NCBI GenBank assembly: GCA_002712305.1
Contig: PATE01000030.1
Span: 1 to 38,411, forward strand
Reading direction: 5' to 3'
DNA: 38,411 nt
From: Gemmatimonadota bacterium
Lineage (GTDB): Bacteria; Latescibacterota; UBA2968; UBA8231
The notes beneath the pieces are model-generated. The model was not told where the DNA came from and ran no database searches. It saw only the letters and a list, made by a program, of their open reading frames with translations. Position numbers and translations under genes: made by a program. Numbering within the stretch: position 1 is the first letter of the stretch; each line of letters begins with the position of its first letter. This document shows positions 1 through 8,329 of the stretch, piece after piece.

Positions 1-422
1 GGGAGATGGCCGAGCAGATCGGCGTAGAAAACATGTTCATCTTTGGTCTCGACGCCCATCAGGTCCAGGAGAAGCGGAACAGCTACGATCCAGGCGGACT
101 GTATGATGGCCATCGGCCATTGCGAACCGTCGTCGACATGATCGCCAGTGGCCAGTTGTGCCCGGCCCGTCCTGATGTCTTCGAACCCCTCGTAGACTCC
201 CTCCTCCACCGAGGCGATCCCTTTATGGTTCTGGCAGACTACGATGCTTACATGGAGGCTCAGCAGCGTGTGGATACGGCCTTTCGTGACCAGGACACCT
301 GGACCCGTACTTCCATTCTCAACTGCGCTCGAATTGGGAAGTTCTCTGCAGATCGTTCCGTCGACGAGTATGCGAAGAAGATCTGGCACGTCGAGTCCAT
401 TCCCAACCACCATAGTTCCTGA
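1..422 (+). CDS. glgP: Glycogen/starch phosphorylase, C-terminal part (5' end outside window)
   Basis: This is the tail of an alpha-glucan phosphorylase, the PLP enzyme that releases glucose-1-phosphate from glycogen in the cytoplasm. The reading frame is already open at base 3 and the visible part ends at the TGA at 420-422. Two family signatures are visible: the block AEQIGVENMFIFGL near the start, and the C-terminal block with GKFSADRSVDEYAKKIW, which matches the GKFSSDRTI-EYA--IW ending of GlgP. The PLP lysine and the catalytic N-terminal half lie upstream of the window. The next gene begins 67 bases later on the same strand, with no clear terminator between. Family assignment is secure; the exact substrate (glycogen or maltodextrin) cannot be read from this fragment. 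Confidence 0.93.
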   Translation, partial: EMAEQIGVENMFIFGLDAHQVQEKRNSYDPGGLYDGHRPLRTVVDMIASGQLCPARPDVFEPLVDSLLHRGDPFMVLADYDAYMEAQQRVDTAFRDQDTWTRTSILNCARIGKFSADRSVDEYAKKIWHVESIPNHHSS

Positions 423-489
423 CAGATCGCACGGTGACGGGGCGTCATCGTCCGATCGCTTGTTGCAGTTTTCCGGTGCTCGACAATCC

Positions 490-951
490 ATGAAAAGCCT
501 GTCCATGCGCTTCGCCGTCGCCGTCGCCGTAGGGTTTGCGGCTCTCGTTCTCACGGGCTGTTCGGGATCGATCACATCGAGTACGGAGATGGTTTTCGAT
601 CCTCCCGACGACGTTGGGATGGGGGAGCCGGCAGACTCTATCGATGCCTCCTTCACTCAAGTCCGTGGTCGGATCTTGGTCCCCAGTTGCGCCCTGAGTG
701 GTTGCCATGGTGACTTCGAGTTTCCCAACCTGTCGGCCTCAAACGCTTACGGGAACACGGTCGGCGTGGCCTCGAGTTCGGGCCAGCCGTTGATCGATCC
801 CGGGTCACCCTCGTCGAGCTACCTGTATCTGAAAGTGACGAACCATGCGTCGATTCAGGGAGGCCAGATGCCGCGAGGAGGTCCTCAGCTGTCGGAGGAA
901 TTGACTGAGCTTCTGCGACTGTGGATTGAGAGGGGAGCTCTCAATGACTGA
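490..951 (+). CDS. Lipoprotein with a mono-haem c-type cytochrome motif (CX4CH)
   Basis: This is a 153-residue exported protein. Residues 1-24 form a lipoprotein signal with lipobox LTGC (Cys24), so it should be membrane-anchored. The only cysteine pair in the mature part is Cys67 and Cys72 followed by His73, a CX4CH arrangement in a context (ILVPS-C-ALSG-CHG) typical of small mono-haem cytochrome domains. Near the C-terminus GGQMPRGG offers a likely distal methionine ligand, followed by the usual LSEEL--LLRLWIERGA ending of such domains. The frame is open further upstream, but the ATG at 490 is the start that gives a signal peptide. It overlaps the next gene by 8 bases (ATGACTGA), so the two are probably translationally coupled. 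The electron-transfer role is inferred. The four-residue spacing is rarer than CX2CH. Confidence 0.72.
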   Translation: MKSLSMRFAVAVAVGFAALVLTGCSGSITSSTEMVFDPPDDVGMGEPADSIDASFTQVRGRILVPSCALSGCHGDFEFPNLSASNAYGNTVGVASSSGQPLIDPGSPSSSYLYLKVTNHASIQGGQMPRGGPQLSEELTELLRLWIERGALND

Positions 952-1579
952 CGACACAACCAGGTTGTTCCAATCCAGCAGTCGATCTGGCACGTTCGTT
1001 AGGATGATCCTGCTGTGCTTCGTCGTCCTCGCGACGCGGGTGGACGGTGCCGAGTGGCATTTGGATCGCAAGGCAGACAGTGACGTCACCTTCACTTCTG
1101 AAGTCGTCAGTTTCAGTTTCGCAGGATCCAACGACAAGGTCGATGGTTATCTCTATTGGGAAGGCCCTGCCCTGTTCGAAGGAAAACCTCAGTTGCTGTT
1201 TCAGGTTGAGGTGATTGCTTTCGACACAGGCATTGGGAAACGCGACAGTGATCTGCGCGACGTCCTGGCCACCGACAAGCATCCCCTGGCGACGTACAAA
1301 GCGTCGATCATCGGACATGAGGCGATCCGCGATAGTTCAGGTGTCGAGACGGGTAGTCACCATGTCCGCACGCGCGGCACAATGAACCTTCGGGGTGTGG
1401 AACGCACGATCGATGTGGACGGTGTCCTCGCCTTCGGTGACAGCACAGCGACCATCACATCTGAATTCGATATCCGTCTCGAACAGTATGGCATCGAAGC
1501 GCCGAGTCTTGCCGCCTTCGTCAAGGTGAGCGAACGGATCGACCTCGCTGTCCATCTCTCGCTGAAACGCGTCAAGTAG
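944..1579 (+). CDS. YceI-like periplasmic lipocalin-fold protein
   Basis: This 211-residue exported protein has a long N-terminal region, then a hydrophobic signal (MILLCFVVLA) ending near VDGA around residue 36. The rest fits the YceI pattern: alternating beta strands, a TGIGKRDSDLRDVL block followed by DKHPLATYKAS (compare the T----RD--L----FD---P-A-F of YceI proteins), and a late RGTMNLRGVERTIDVDG stretch. YceI proteins bind polyisoprenoid or amphiphilic ligands in the periplasm. The ATG at 944 is chosen because AGGGGAG at 931-937 sits 6 bases upstream. A TTG at 926 and an ATG at 1004 are alternatives with no comparable ribosome-binding site. It lies between a haem lipoprotein and a beta-barrel protein, suggesting a shared envelope or redox function. 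Confidence 0.75.
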   Translation: MTDDTTRLFQSSSRSGTFVRMILLCFVVLATRVDGAEWHLDRKADSDVTFTSEVVSFSFAGSNDKVDGYLYWEGPALFEGKPQLLFQVEVIAFDTGIGKRDSDLRDVLATDKHPLATYKASIIGHEAIRDSSGVETGSHHVRTRGTMNLRGVERTIDVDGVLAFGDSTATITSEFDIRLEQYGIEAPSLAAFVKVSERIDLAVHLSLKRVK

Positions 1580-1590
1580 GAGCGCCCAGA

Positions 1591-2469
1591 ATGAGATCTT
1601 TCAATCGACTGCAGATTCTGCTAGTAATGCTGGCGCTGGCGGCTAGTGAAACACACGCACAACCGTCCTGGGAAGCGTCGGAACCGACGATCCAATTGCC
1701 CGTCGAACTGTTCAGCGCCGTACAGATGGCCAACCTGCCCACGACGCAGACCCTGGGACAGGGTGACTTCTTCTACGAAATCTCTCATCGGTTTCACCCG
1801 ACCATCGACGATGGATACGACGCGAATTTCGGACTCGATGGTCCCGTCAGTATGCGCACAGCCCTCAGCTACGGGCTTTCGGATCAGCTGATGGTGTCCA
1901 TCGGGCGCAGCAATGTGCTGGACAATCTCGATGTGGTCGCGAAGTGGAGATTCTTCGAGCGGGATGGACAATGGCCGATAGCCTTGGCCCTGACGGCCGG
2001 TGTCGCACTCAATTCCGACATGCCAGCGATCGTCGATCGCGGGGCAACAGACGCCGACAATCTGCAATGGATCGTGCAGCTTGTGGCCAACACGATGGTG
2101 CTCGATGGTCGACTGGGTGTGGGTCTTGTCCCCTCCTACGTCCACAACAGCGCCATCTTTGCCGTCGAGCGCCAGCACACAGTCACTCTGGGAACCTACG
2201 CCCGCTATGAACTAAATCCCATGTGGGGGGTCTTTGTAGAGTATTCACCCGCCCTTGAAGGGTATCAGGGGATTCTGCTGCCCGGTGAGACCGGTCGTTC
2301 ACACGATTCGCTCTCTTTCGGTTCCTCGCTGTCGACGGGGGGGCACGATTTCTTCCTGTTTGTGACCAACAACACCCGTCTCAATGCCACCCAATACCTG
2401 GTGGGAGCGCCGACCGATGCGGCGCCTGACAATTGGCACCTTGGATTTGGGATCACCCGCCACCTGTAG
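1591..2469 (+). CDS. DUF5777-like outer-membrane beta-barrel protein
   Basis: This 292-residue protein has a cleavable signal peptide of about 24 residues (LLVMLALAASETHAQ). The mature part is rich in alternating strands, with a characteristic early segment NLPTTQTLGQGDFFYEISHRF, then repeated strand-turn units (SYGLSDQLMVSIGRS, VVAKWRFFERDGQWPIALALTAG) and a final strand HLGFGITRHL ending in a hydrophobic residue, as in outer-membrane barrels. This matches the DUF5777 barrel family as I recall it. A good ribosome-binding site (AGGAG at the preceding stop codon, 8-base spacing) supports the ATG at 1591. It is the last gene of a three-gene unit with the haem lipoprotein and YceI-like protein. 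It is followed by a hairpin terminator. Function is unknown. Confidence 0.72.
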   Translation: MRSFNRLQILLVMLALAASETHAQPSWEASEPTIQLPVELFSAVQMANLPTTQTLGQGDFFYEISHRFHPTIDDGYDANFGLDGPVSMRTALSYGLSDQLMVSIGRSNVLDNLDVVAKWRFFERDGQWPIALALTAGVALNSDMPAIVDRGATDADNLQWIVQLVANTMVLDGRLGVGLVPSYVHNSAIFAVERQHTVTLGTYARYELNPMWGVFVEYSPALEGYQGILLPGETGRSHDSLSFGSSLSTGGHDFFLFVTNNTRLNATQYLVGAPTDAAPDNWHLGFGITRHL

Positions 2470-2497
2470 GCGGCACAGTCCGACACGGTCGTAGAAG

Positions 2498-2529
2498 GGG
2501 AGGTGCCCGCTGGGTGCCTCCCTTTTCAT
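2498..2529 (+). terminator. Intrinsic terminator after the cytochrome/YceI/barrel operon
   Basis: GGGAGG (2498-2503) pairs with CCTCCC (2517-2522). An inner CCC/GGG pair closes a GCT loop, and a TG/TG internal mismatch separates the two stems. The stem is followed directly by TTTTCATTT on the + strand. The position, about 30 bases past the stop of the barrel gene, fits a rho-independent terminator. Confidence 0.75.
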
Positions 2530-2638
2530 TTGCCACGACTCGGTTGCGTGGCCGCCGCTGCCGACCCTTCTTCACACGGCCTTGACCGCCTCCGGGTCGC
2601 CTGGTAAGAGCGGCCTGAACAATCGGAGATCTATCACT

Positions 2639-4402
2639 ATGCCTCGTCGTCCACCCCTGCTTTACATCGACACCGCCGTGCCACCCCCTCGCTGGGCACT
2701 ACTGCAGCGCCATTTGTTGGACATGCAAACCCAGGCGTGCCGAGCCTTTTTCGACAAGTATTTCGATCCATACTCCGGTCACTTGCTGTGTGTACCTCGA
2801 TGGGGTGGAGACGATGGACCCGATGACGCGGCCGAGAATCAGCTCAATTGGACGCTCCTGCACGCACTGGGTGCCTCCGATGACATCCTCGATCTGTTTC
2901 GGGTGGGATTCGAGGGTCATATCGACCAGTACACCAAGGCGCGCACCGTGGAAGTGCCCCTGGCGCGCGGCGGCATGTATTACAAAGAGTTTCCTGTCAG
3001 CCTCGACTGGTTCCATCACGGCGAGGGATACTCGGCGTACTTCCTCTACGGGCTGTCCGACCCCTACGATGCCAACTATGAGCGCCGCTTCCGGCGCTGG
3101 GCGGCCATGTACGATGGCACCGACGCATCCACGCCCAACTACGATCCGAATCATCGGCTGATCCGTTCGATGTTCAATGGCAGTCGTGGACCGCTGTTGC
3201 GCAAAGCGACCGGTTTAGACTGGGCCGGTGACCCCATCGAGATCGAGGGTCGTTTCGGTCCTGGGCACGGAGAGCGCAACTTCGCGGAGATGCTCGCCCA
3301 TTTTGAGGACTACACCGACGTCGTCGGCGACTGTCCACTGAATCTGGAGGCGACCCATCTTGGGTTGGTGGCCTACATGATCACCGGCGAAGACCGCTAC
3401 CGCGACTGGGTCGTCGAGTATGTCGATGCCTGGATGCAGCGCACCGACGACAATGGAGGGATTATCCCGTCCAACATCGGTTTGGATGGAACGATCGGTG
3501 GCGCCGTGGGTGGGCGTTGGTGGGGTGGATGTTATGGGTGGGGATTCACCGTCACCGTGCCGCAAACCGGTGCTTTGGCAAACCGACCTGCCTGTTATTC
3601 GCGGGCTCATTGGGGGTTTGGCCATGGATTGTTGTTGACCGGACAGCAGTCCTACATCGATACATGGCGTGGCGTGTTGGACAAGGTGAACGAACACGCG
3701 AAGGAGCAGGATGGCGAGACGGTGTATCCCAGTATGCATGGCGACGATGGCTGGTACGGGTTCCGTCCCCAACCGTTCTCACCGGGGGCCAGTGAGGTCT
3801 GGTACTGGTCACAACGCGAGTCCGATCGTGAACGAATCGCCCATGATCCCTGGGTTCAATTCCTAGGGGGTGAGAATCCGGACTATGCGGAAACGGAGCT
3901 GGAACGAGGGCTTGAACAGGTGCGTTCGAGGATGCAGCGAATGGCAGAGGATGACACCGCCCCGGATACACGCCTGTCTGACGACATGAACGGGATCAAT
4001 CCCGCCATCACCGAACCTCTGGTGCGTACCATGTTGGGTGGTGTGCCCGTGGGTCGGTCTGCTCACACGCTCCACTGCCGACTGCGCTACTTCGATGTGG
4101 ATGCACGTCGAGCCGGTGTGCCGCTTGGGGTAGCGGCCCTGGTGGAACAGATGAGCGACGACTCGGTCACGGTTCAACTAGTCAACACCGATCCAGTACA
4201 TGTGCGGCGCTTAGTCGTGCAGGGGGGTGCCTACGGCGAGCACGAGTTGCTGCGCGTGACAGCCGACGAACAGACGGTCGATGTGCCGGGGGATGGAACC
4301 CACTTCACCGTCGAGCTGGCGCCGGGGGCCGGACAGAGGTTGCAGATCGCACAGAAGAGATTTGTGCGGCAGCCCTCCTTCGCCTTCCCGTGGGATCGCT
4401 AA
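2639..4402 (+). CDS. Large unrecognised protein, possibly an (alpha/alpha)-toroid carbohydrate-active protein
   Basis: This is a 587-residue protein without a signal peptide. The ATG at 2639 is preferred because GGAG lies 8-9 bases upstream; a TTG at 2582 would add 19 unremarkable residues. I do not recognise a named family. Residues about 30-420 are helical and rich in aromatic and acidic residues, with conspicuous motifs HGEGYSAYFLYGLSDP, GGRWWGGCYGWGF (about 291-303) and RAHWGFGHGLLLTGQ, reminiscent of toroid glycosidases or polysaccharide lyases. Residues about 480-575 look like a beta-sandwich appendage (VTVQLVNTDPVHVRRLVVQ and following). Its stop overlaps the start of the sulfatase by 13 bases, so the two are almost certainly co-translated, which hints at action on a sulfated glycan. 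That function is inference only. Confidence 0.6.
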   Translation: MPRRPPLLYIDTAVPPPRWALLQRHLLDMQTQACRAFFDKYFDPYSGHLLCVPRWGGDDGPDDAAENQLNWTLLHALGASDDILDLFRVGFEGHIDQYTKARTVEVPLARGGMYYKEFPVSLDWFHHGEGYSAYFLYGLSDPYDANYERRFRRWAAMYDGTDASTPNYDPNHRLIRSMFNGSRGPLLRKATGLDWAGDPIEIEGRFGPGHGERNFAEMLAHFEDYTDVVGDCPLNLEATHLGLVAYMITGEDRYRDWVVEYVDAWMQRTDDNGGIIPSNIGLDGTIGGAVGGRWWGGCYGWGFTVTVPQTGALANRPACYSRAHWGFGHGLLLTGQQSYIDTWRGVLDKVNEHAKEQDGETVYPSMHGDDGWYGFRPQPFSPGASEVWYWSQRESDRERIAHDPWVQFLGGENPDYAETELERGLEQVRSRMQRMAEDDTAPDTRLSDDMNGINPAITEPLVRTMLGGVPVGRSAHTLHCRLRYFDVDARRAGVPLGVAALVEQMSDDSVTVQLVNTDPVHVRRLVVQGGAYGEHELLRVTADEQTVDVPGDGTHFTVELAPGAGQRLQIAQKRFVRQPSFAFPWDR

Positions 4403-5868
4403 ACCTTCCGGTGCGACCCAATATTCTGTTTGTCCTGGTGGACCAGCACCGGGGCGACTGTTTGCCGACCTATGGCAACCCGGATCTTCGCACTCCTCAC
4501 TTGGACGCCCTCGGTGCTGACGGGGTCGTCTATGACCGGGCCTACTGTGTCTATCCCGTCTGTACCCCGTCTCGCTACAGCTTGTTGAGCGGGCTGCACG
4601 TGCATCAGCACATGGGTTGGTCCAACCACTGTACGCTACCGGCTGGCTTGCCCACGTGGCCGCGGTTGCTACGGGACAGCGGCTATCAGACCGCCGTCGT
4701 CGGGAAGATGCATGTGGCACCAACGTATCTGGATGTAGGATTTCAGCAGATGTCCCTGGCCGAACAGAATGGGCCTGGGCGCTACGACGATGACTATCAT
4801 GCCTGGCTTCGAGAGCGGGACCTGGTGGACGCAACAGATCTCATCGACCAGGAGCGCGAGTATCGGCAGCACGCCTCCGAGCCATACTGGCTCACATGCG
4901 GCGCGGGCCGATCAAATCTGGCTGAAGAACATCACTCGACGACCTGGATCGGCGATCGGGCCATGGAGCAACTCGCCAGCTGGAGCCCCGGGGGTGGTCA
5001 GGCACTGCTGATGAGTTTCATCAAGCCTCATCATCCCTTCGACCCACCGGCACCATGGGACCAGATGTATGATCCTTGCCAGGTTCAGATGCCTCTGGGT
5101 TGGACAGACCAAATCGACCCTGGCGATCTGGCCTTTCAAGGTGGGTATTTCCCGCATGAGGAACTGACCCCCGAGAAGGTGCGACGGGTGGCAGCCTACT
5201 ACTATGCCACCATCTCGCAGATCGATCATCACGTGGGAAGGTGCTTGGATCTGTTGCGCGAACGCGGTCTCTACGATGACACACTGGTGATCTACCACGC
5301 CGACCATGGCGACTATCTCGGCTACCGGCATTTGTTTTTGAAGGGGAATCACATGTACGAACCTCTGATGCGTGTGCCCCTGTTGCTCAAATGGCCACAG
5401 CAGAAACACGCCGGACAGCGATGCAGCGACCTGGTGTGTGGTGTCGATATCGCCCCGACCCTGGTGGCTGCCGCCGGTCTGGAGCCGCCACAGAGTTGGG
5501 CGGGGCTGGATCTGGGAGGCGACGACACAAGGCCGGTCGTGTTTGCCGAGGTCGGACGGGGTCGTCAATACATGGCGGCTGACGCCCGCTACAAGCTTCT
5601 GCTGTGTCGTGAGCGAGACCAGTCAAGGTTGTTCGATCTGGCAGAGGATCCACTGGAGCAGCAGAACCTGTTCGACCAACAAGCGCACGCCGTGACGCAG
5701 CAGCGATTGGAGACCGCGCTATATCATTGGTTGGCCTTCGACTCTCCGACACCGGTCCATCTCGACCCGAAGGCGAAGACCGTAGAGGGCAAACCGAATG
5801 GGGGAACGACCTGGCAGGAAAGCTACGATTTCTTTGCTGCGAAAATGGACGACCACATTGGCCACTGA
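4390..5868 (+). CDS. Sulfatase (alkaline phosphatase superfamily, formylglycine type)
   Basis: This is a 492-residue type I sulfatase. Metal-binding residues appear near the start (VLVDQHRGD, residues 15-23). The formylglycine-forming motif CTPSR is at residues 58-62, in the context YPVCTPSRYSLLSG. The second metal site HADHGDYLG (DHGD at 305-308) follows, then KGNHMYEPLMRVPLL, where the His/Lys contacts of the family lie. Cys58 must be oxidised by a formylglycine-generating enzyme or anSME; neither is encoded here. The GTG at 4390 lies inside the end of the preceding gene with no ribosome-binding site of its own, so coupling is likely; a second GTG at 4411 would remove only 7 residues. No signal peptide is visible, so it looks cytoplasmic. 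The substrate is unknown; neighbours suggest a sulfated carbohydrate. Confidence 0.92.
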   Translation: MGSLNLPVRPNILFVLVDQHRGDCLPTYGNPDLRTPHLDALGADGVVYDRAYCVYPVCTPSRYSLLSGLHVHQHMGWSNHCTLPAGLPTWPRLLRDSGYQTAVVGKMHVAPTYLDVGFQQMSLAEQNGPGRYDDDYHAWLRERDLVDATDLIDQEREYRQHASEPYWLTCGAGRSNLAEEHHSTTWIGDRAMEQLASWSPGGGQALLMSFIKPHHPFDPPAPWDQMYDPCQVQMPLGWTDQIDPGDLAFQGGYFPHEELTPEKVRRVAAYYYATISQIDHHVGRCLDLLRERGLYDDTLVIYHADHGDYLGYRHLFLKGNHMYEPLMRVPLLLKWPQQKHAGQRCSDLVCGVDIAPTLVAAAGLEPPQSWAGLDLGGDDTRPVVFAEVGRGRQYMAADARYKLLLCRERDQSRLFDLAEDPLEQQNLFDQQAHAVTQQRLETALYHWLAFDSPTPVHLDPKAKTVEGKPNGGTTWQESYDFFAAKMDDHIGH

Positions 5869-5920
5869 TCGCTTTAGAAGACCCGCGTCATCAGGCAGGC
5901 CTCATCGCCTTCCATCAGCA

Positions 5921-6766
5921 TCACGCGGGCAACATCCAGGCCGAAACTCCAAGCAGCAAGGGAATCCCGTCGACGCAGATCGCGTATCGAAACCGAGGCC
6001 CGTTGGGGTTCAGGTGCCCGACACAAAACGCCGTGCTTGACAGAGCGATGACGATCGCTGTCTCCGCATGAGTGCCGATAAACACGTCGCCAGCCAGGGC
6101 TAACCCGACACACGAAGCCAGACACAGACCGGCCACGCCCCAGCGTGTGAGGGTGGGGCCGAACAGAACGGGGAGGGTCACGATCTGGCGAGCTCGATCG
6201 GCACGCTCATCGCGCAGATCGAAAAGGGTGACGTTGGACAGGAGCAGGATCCCTAGCAGAAGACTCAGCCGGCACAGCTGAGACAGAGTCACCTCCCCAC
6301 TCGACCAGAGTACCGTGACCCCGATCGTGGCAACCGTCAGCGCACCGGTCACGAAGAAAGGCTTCACGCCAGGCACTTGACGTAGACAGATGTCACCGCC
6401 ACCCCGGCGCGAACCGTAGAGGACACACGGAATCGCGCCCAATCCCACGAGCCAACGCACCGCTTGTGGCGCCTGACCCCAACTCCAGATCAGGACGGCC
6501 AGAGCCATCACCACCGGCACAACCCCTCGGGATGGACGATCGGCGTCGACCCAGCCATCGAAGCGATAGATCAGGAGCGTCGAGGCCGCCACAAGCGCGA
6601 CCGGTGCTCCTCGGATGGGCAGACCCAAGGCGTGTTGGCTGAACAGGACCAGTCCCGCGGCGCCGCCGGCGACCCACAAATGCGTGTCGACGAGGAATCG
6701 CTCGATGATAACCGTCATCCACTGCCTAGTGATTCGCTGAACAGTGATCTGTTGTGGCGTGGTCAC
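5921..6766 (-). CDS. UbiA-like prenyltransferase-family membrane protein
   Basis: This is a 281-residue integral membrane protein with about eight hydrophobic segments. Two acidic loop motifs are placed as in UbiA prenyltransferases: YRFDGWVDADR near residue 70, in the position of NDxxDxxxD, and FDLRDERADR near residue 195, matching the second D-rich DxxxD loop. The first motif is degenerate (no Asn-Asp), so catalytic prenyl transfer is not certain. It starts at a GTG (6764-6766) that overlaps the stop of the methyltransferase upstream by 4 bases (GTGA), a translational-coupling arrangement; an ATG at 6718 is an alternative. Pairing of a UbiA homologue with a methyltransferase recalls quinone or isoprenoid tailoring, but the substrate cannot be deduced. 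It converges with the sulfatase gene, 52 bases apart. Confidence 0.7.
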   Translation of the reverse strand: MTTPQQITVQRITRQWMTVIIERFLVDTHLWVAGGAAGLVLFSQHALGLPIRGAPVALVAASTLLIYRFDGWVDADRPSRGVVPVVMALAVLIWSWGQAPQAVRWLVGLGAIPCVLYGSRRGGGDICLRQVPGVKPFFVTGALTVATIGVTVLWSSGEVTLSQLCRLSLLLGILLLSNVTLFDLRDERADRARQIVTLPVLFGPTLTRWGVAGLCLASCVGLALAGDVFIGTHAETAIVIALSSTAFCVGHLNPNGPRFRYAICVDGIPLLLGVSAWMLPA

Positions 6767-7497
6767 CGTTCAAACACCCAACTGCCAAACCATGGCGGTC
6801 CGAGTCGGCCCCATCGAAAGAAGCGGTGCGCCGTGAGCCGGAATCCATGAGTCTGAGCGGCGGCAGCGACATCGTGAATCTCATGCAGAGCACTATCGGT
6901 CCAACGCGAGAACAGATGCATGGGCAGATCGTGGTAGAGCATCTGCAGAAACTGGTGTCCCATGGCGAAGTCACCGACAATCAACAGCCCCTTGGGACGC
7001 AACAACCCTTGCATCCTCTCCATCATGGCGAGCATGGTGGTCATGTCGAAGACATTGAGAAAGAAGTGAGCCACCACGGCATCGTAGGTTCGTCCAGGCT
7101 CGAAGAATCGAAGGTCGGTCTCGTACATGGTCGCCTGATGCTCGAGGCCACACCTCTGGAGTCGTTTTCTTGCGCGGCTGAGCATGGCCGCCGAACGATC
7201 TACGATGTCACAGTGCACACCACCACGCACCGGATCCACAACCTCTGTCGCCGAGCCGGCCCCGGCGAACAGCACCGACGAACCCGGTTGAAGATGAGCG
7301 ACCCCCCATCGCTTGCAGGCGCCGATCGCTCCGGCGGAGTACGCCCAGGCAAGAGAGTCGTACACCGTGGCCAACAGGGGGCCGTAGTCGTCTCGAGTGT
7401 CGGAACTCATGCCAGCGGTGATCGGGCCCATGGGGCGAAGATCGTCTGCACTGCCTTCGGCGGCCAGGCTGGCTACCCCGTCGATGGGGTGTATCAT
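6763..7497 (-). CDS. SAM-dependent class I methyltransferase
   Basis: This is a 244-residue cytoplasmic protein with a Rossmann methyltransferase core. The glycine-rich SAM loop is SSVLFAGAGSATEVV, followed by an acidic strand end (CDIVDRSAAMLSRARKRL), a TYDAVVAHFFLNVF motif IV-like strand, and LRPKGLLIVGDF, the usual post-core strand. These features resemble small quinone- or phospholipid-modifying methyltransferases. I chose the ATG at 7497 because CAGG lies a few bases upstream; an in-frame TTG at 7512 and ATGs at 7431 and 7410 are also possible. It is the first gene of a two-gene unit with the UbiA-like protein (4-base overlap). It diverges from the PhyH gene, with only 46 bases between starts. 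Confidence 0.8.
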   Translation of the reverse strand: MIHPIDGVASLAAEGSADDLRPMGPITAGMSSDTRDDYGPLLATVYDSLAWAYSAGAIGACKRWGVAHLQPGSSVLFAGAGSATEVVDPVRGGVHCDIVDRSAAMLSRARKRLQRCGLEHQATMYETDLRFFEPGRTYDAVVAHFFLNVFDMTTMLAMMERMQGLLRPKGLLIVGDFAMGHQFLQMLYHDLPMHLFSRWTDSALHEIHDVAAAAQTHGFRLTAHRFFRWGRLGPPWFGSWVFER

Positions 7498-7543
7498 TGA
7501 ACCTGATCGCAACGACGCAGTCTACGACGAAGAGGATCATCCG

Positions 7544-8329
7544 ATGGCCTACGCCGCAACCGACGCTCAGGTGAAACAGTTCCAAGAAGACGGGTTTCTT
7601 CTGATACCAGATCTATACAACACAGAGGAAATGCTGCTGCTGCTTCAGGTGGCCAAGTCGGATATGGGGAGGACGGAGAATGTTAGAGGCCCCGTCGATG
7701 CAGAGGGTCGTCTCAGCAAGTTGTGGCTCACTTCGGATACCGACCGTGATGACATCTACAACGCCATTTGCCATGGTCGCCGACTGGTCGATGCCATGGA
7801 GCGACTGATGGAGGATGAAGTTTACCTGTATCACTACAAGATGATGGTGAAGGAGCCTCGCGTCGGTGGCGCCTGGGAATGGCATCAGGACTATGGATAC
7901 TGGTACAACAACGGATGCCTCTATCCAGACATGGCCAGTTGCATGATCGCCGTCGATCGCGCCTACGAAGGCAACGGATGCCTGCAGGTACTGCGGGGCT
8001 CGCACAAACTCGGTCGGATCGAACACGGAAAGACGGGTACCCAGACCGGCGCTGATCCCGAACGGGTCGAGCTGGCGCAGCAACACCTGGAGCATGTGTA
8101 TTGCGAGATGGAGCCGGGGAGTGCGCTGTTTTTCCATGCCAATCTGCTGCACGCCTCAGCGCCCAACGATTCTCCCGATCCACGTTGGGCTCTGATCTGC
8201 TGCTATAACACTCGACACAACCCTTGTGAGGATCGTGGGGGGCATCCCAGTTATCGTCCCTTGGCGAAATGGGACGACGACCGCGTACTCGAATTGGGCG
8301 AACAGCAGCGCCTGCAACAGGGTGACTGA
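7544..8329 (+). CDS. Phytanoyl-CoA dioxygenase (PhyH) family Fe(II)/2-oxoglutarate oxygenase
   Basis: This 261-residue protein matches the PhyH fold. The iron ligands are visible as HQD (His114, Asp116, context WEWHQDYGYWYNNG) and a distal His203 (LLHASAPNDS). A downstream arginine in PRWALICCYN is placed to bind 2-oxoglutarate. The N-terminal FQEDGFLLIPDL block is also typical. The family hydroxylates small organic molecules at the expense of O2 and 2-oxoglutarate; the substrate here is unknown. The ATG at 7544 is supported by AGAGGAT about 6 bases upstream, although the frame is open further. It lies divergently from the methyltransferase and 74 bases before a small secreted protein. A second PhyH gene of the same predicted length lies at 11836-12621. 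Confidence 0.9.
   Translation: MAYAATDAQVKQFQEDGFLLIPDLYNTEEMLLLLQVAKSDMGRTENVRGPVDAEGRLSKLWLTSDTDRDDIYNAICHGRRLVDAMERLMEDEVYLYHYKMMVKEPRVGGAWEWHQDYGYWYNNGCLYPDMASCMIAVDRAYEGNGCLQVLRGSHKLGRIEHGKTGTQTGADPERVELAQQHLEHVYCEMEPGSALFFHANLLHASAPNDSPDPRWALICCYNTRHNPCEDRGGHPSYRPLAKWDDDRVLELGEQQRLQQGD

Noticed and set aside
435-447. TGACG-GGG-CGTCA hairpin after glycogen phosphorylase
   Set aside because: It has no T-tract and only five pairs, so it is not convincing as a terminator.
6754-7500. Open frame opposite the methyltransferase
   Set aside because: It shadows the methyltransferase, which has the SAM-binding motifs and a coupled downstream gene.
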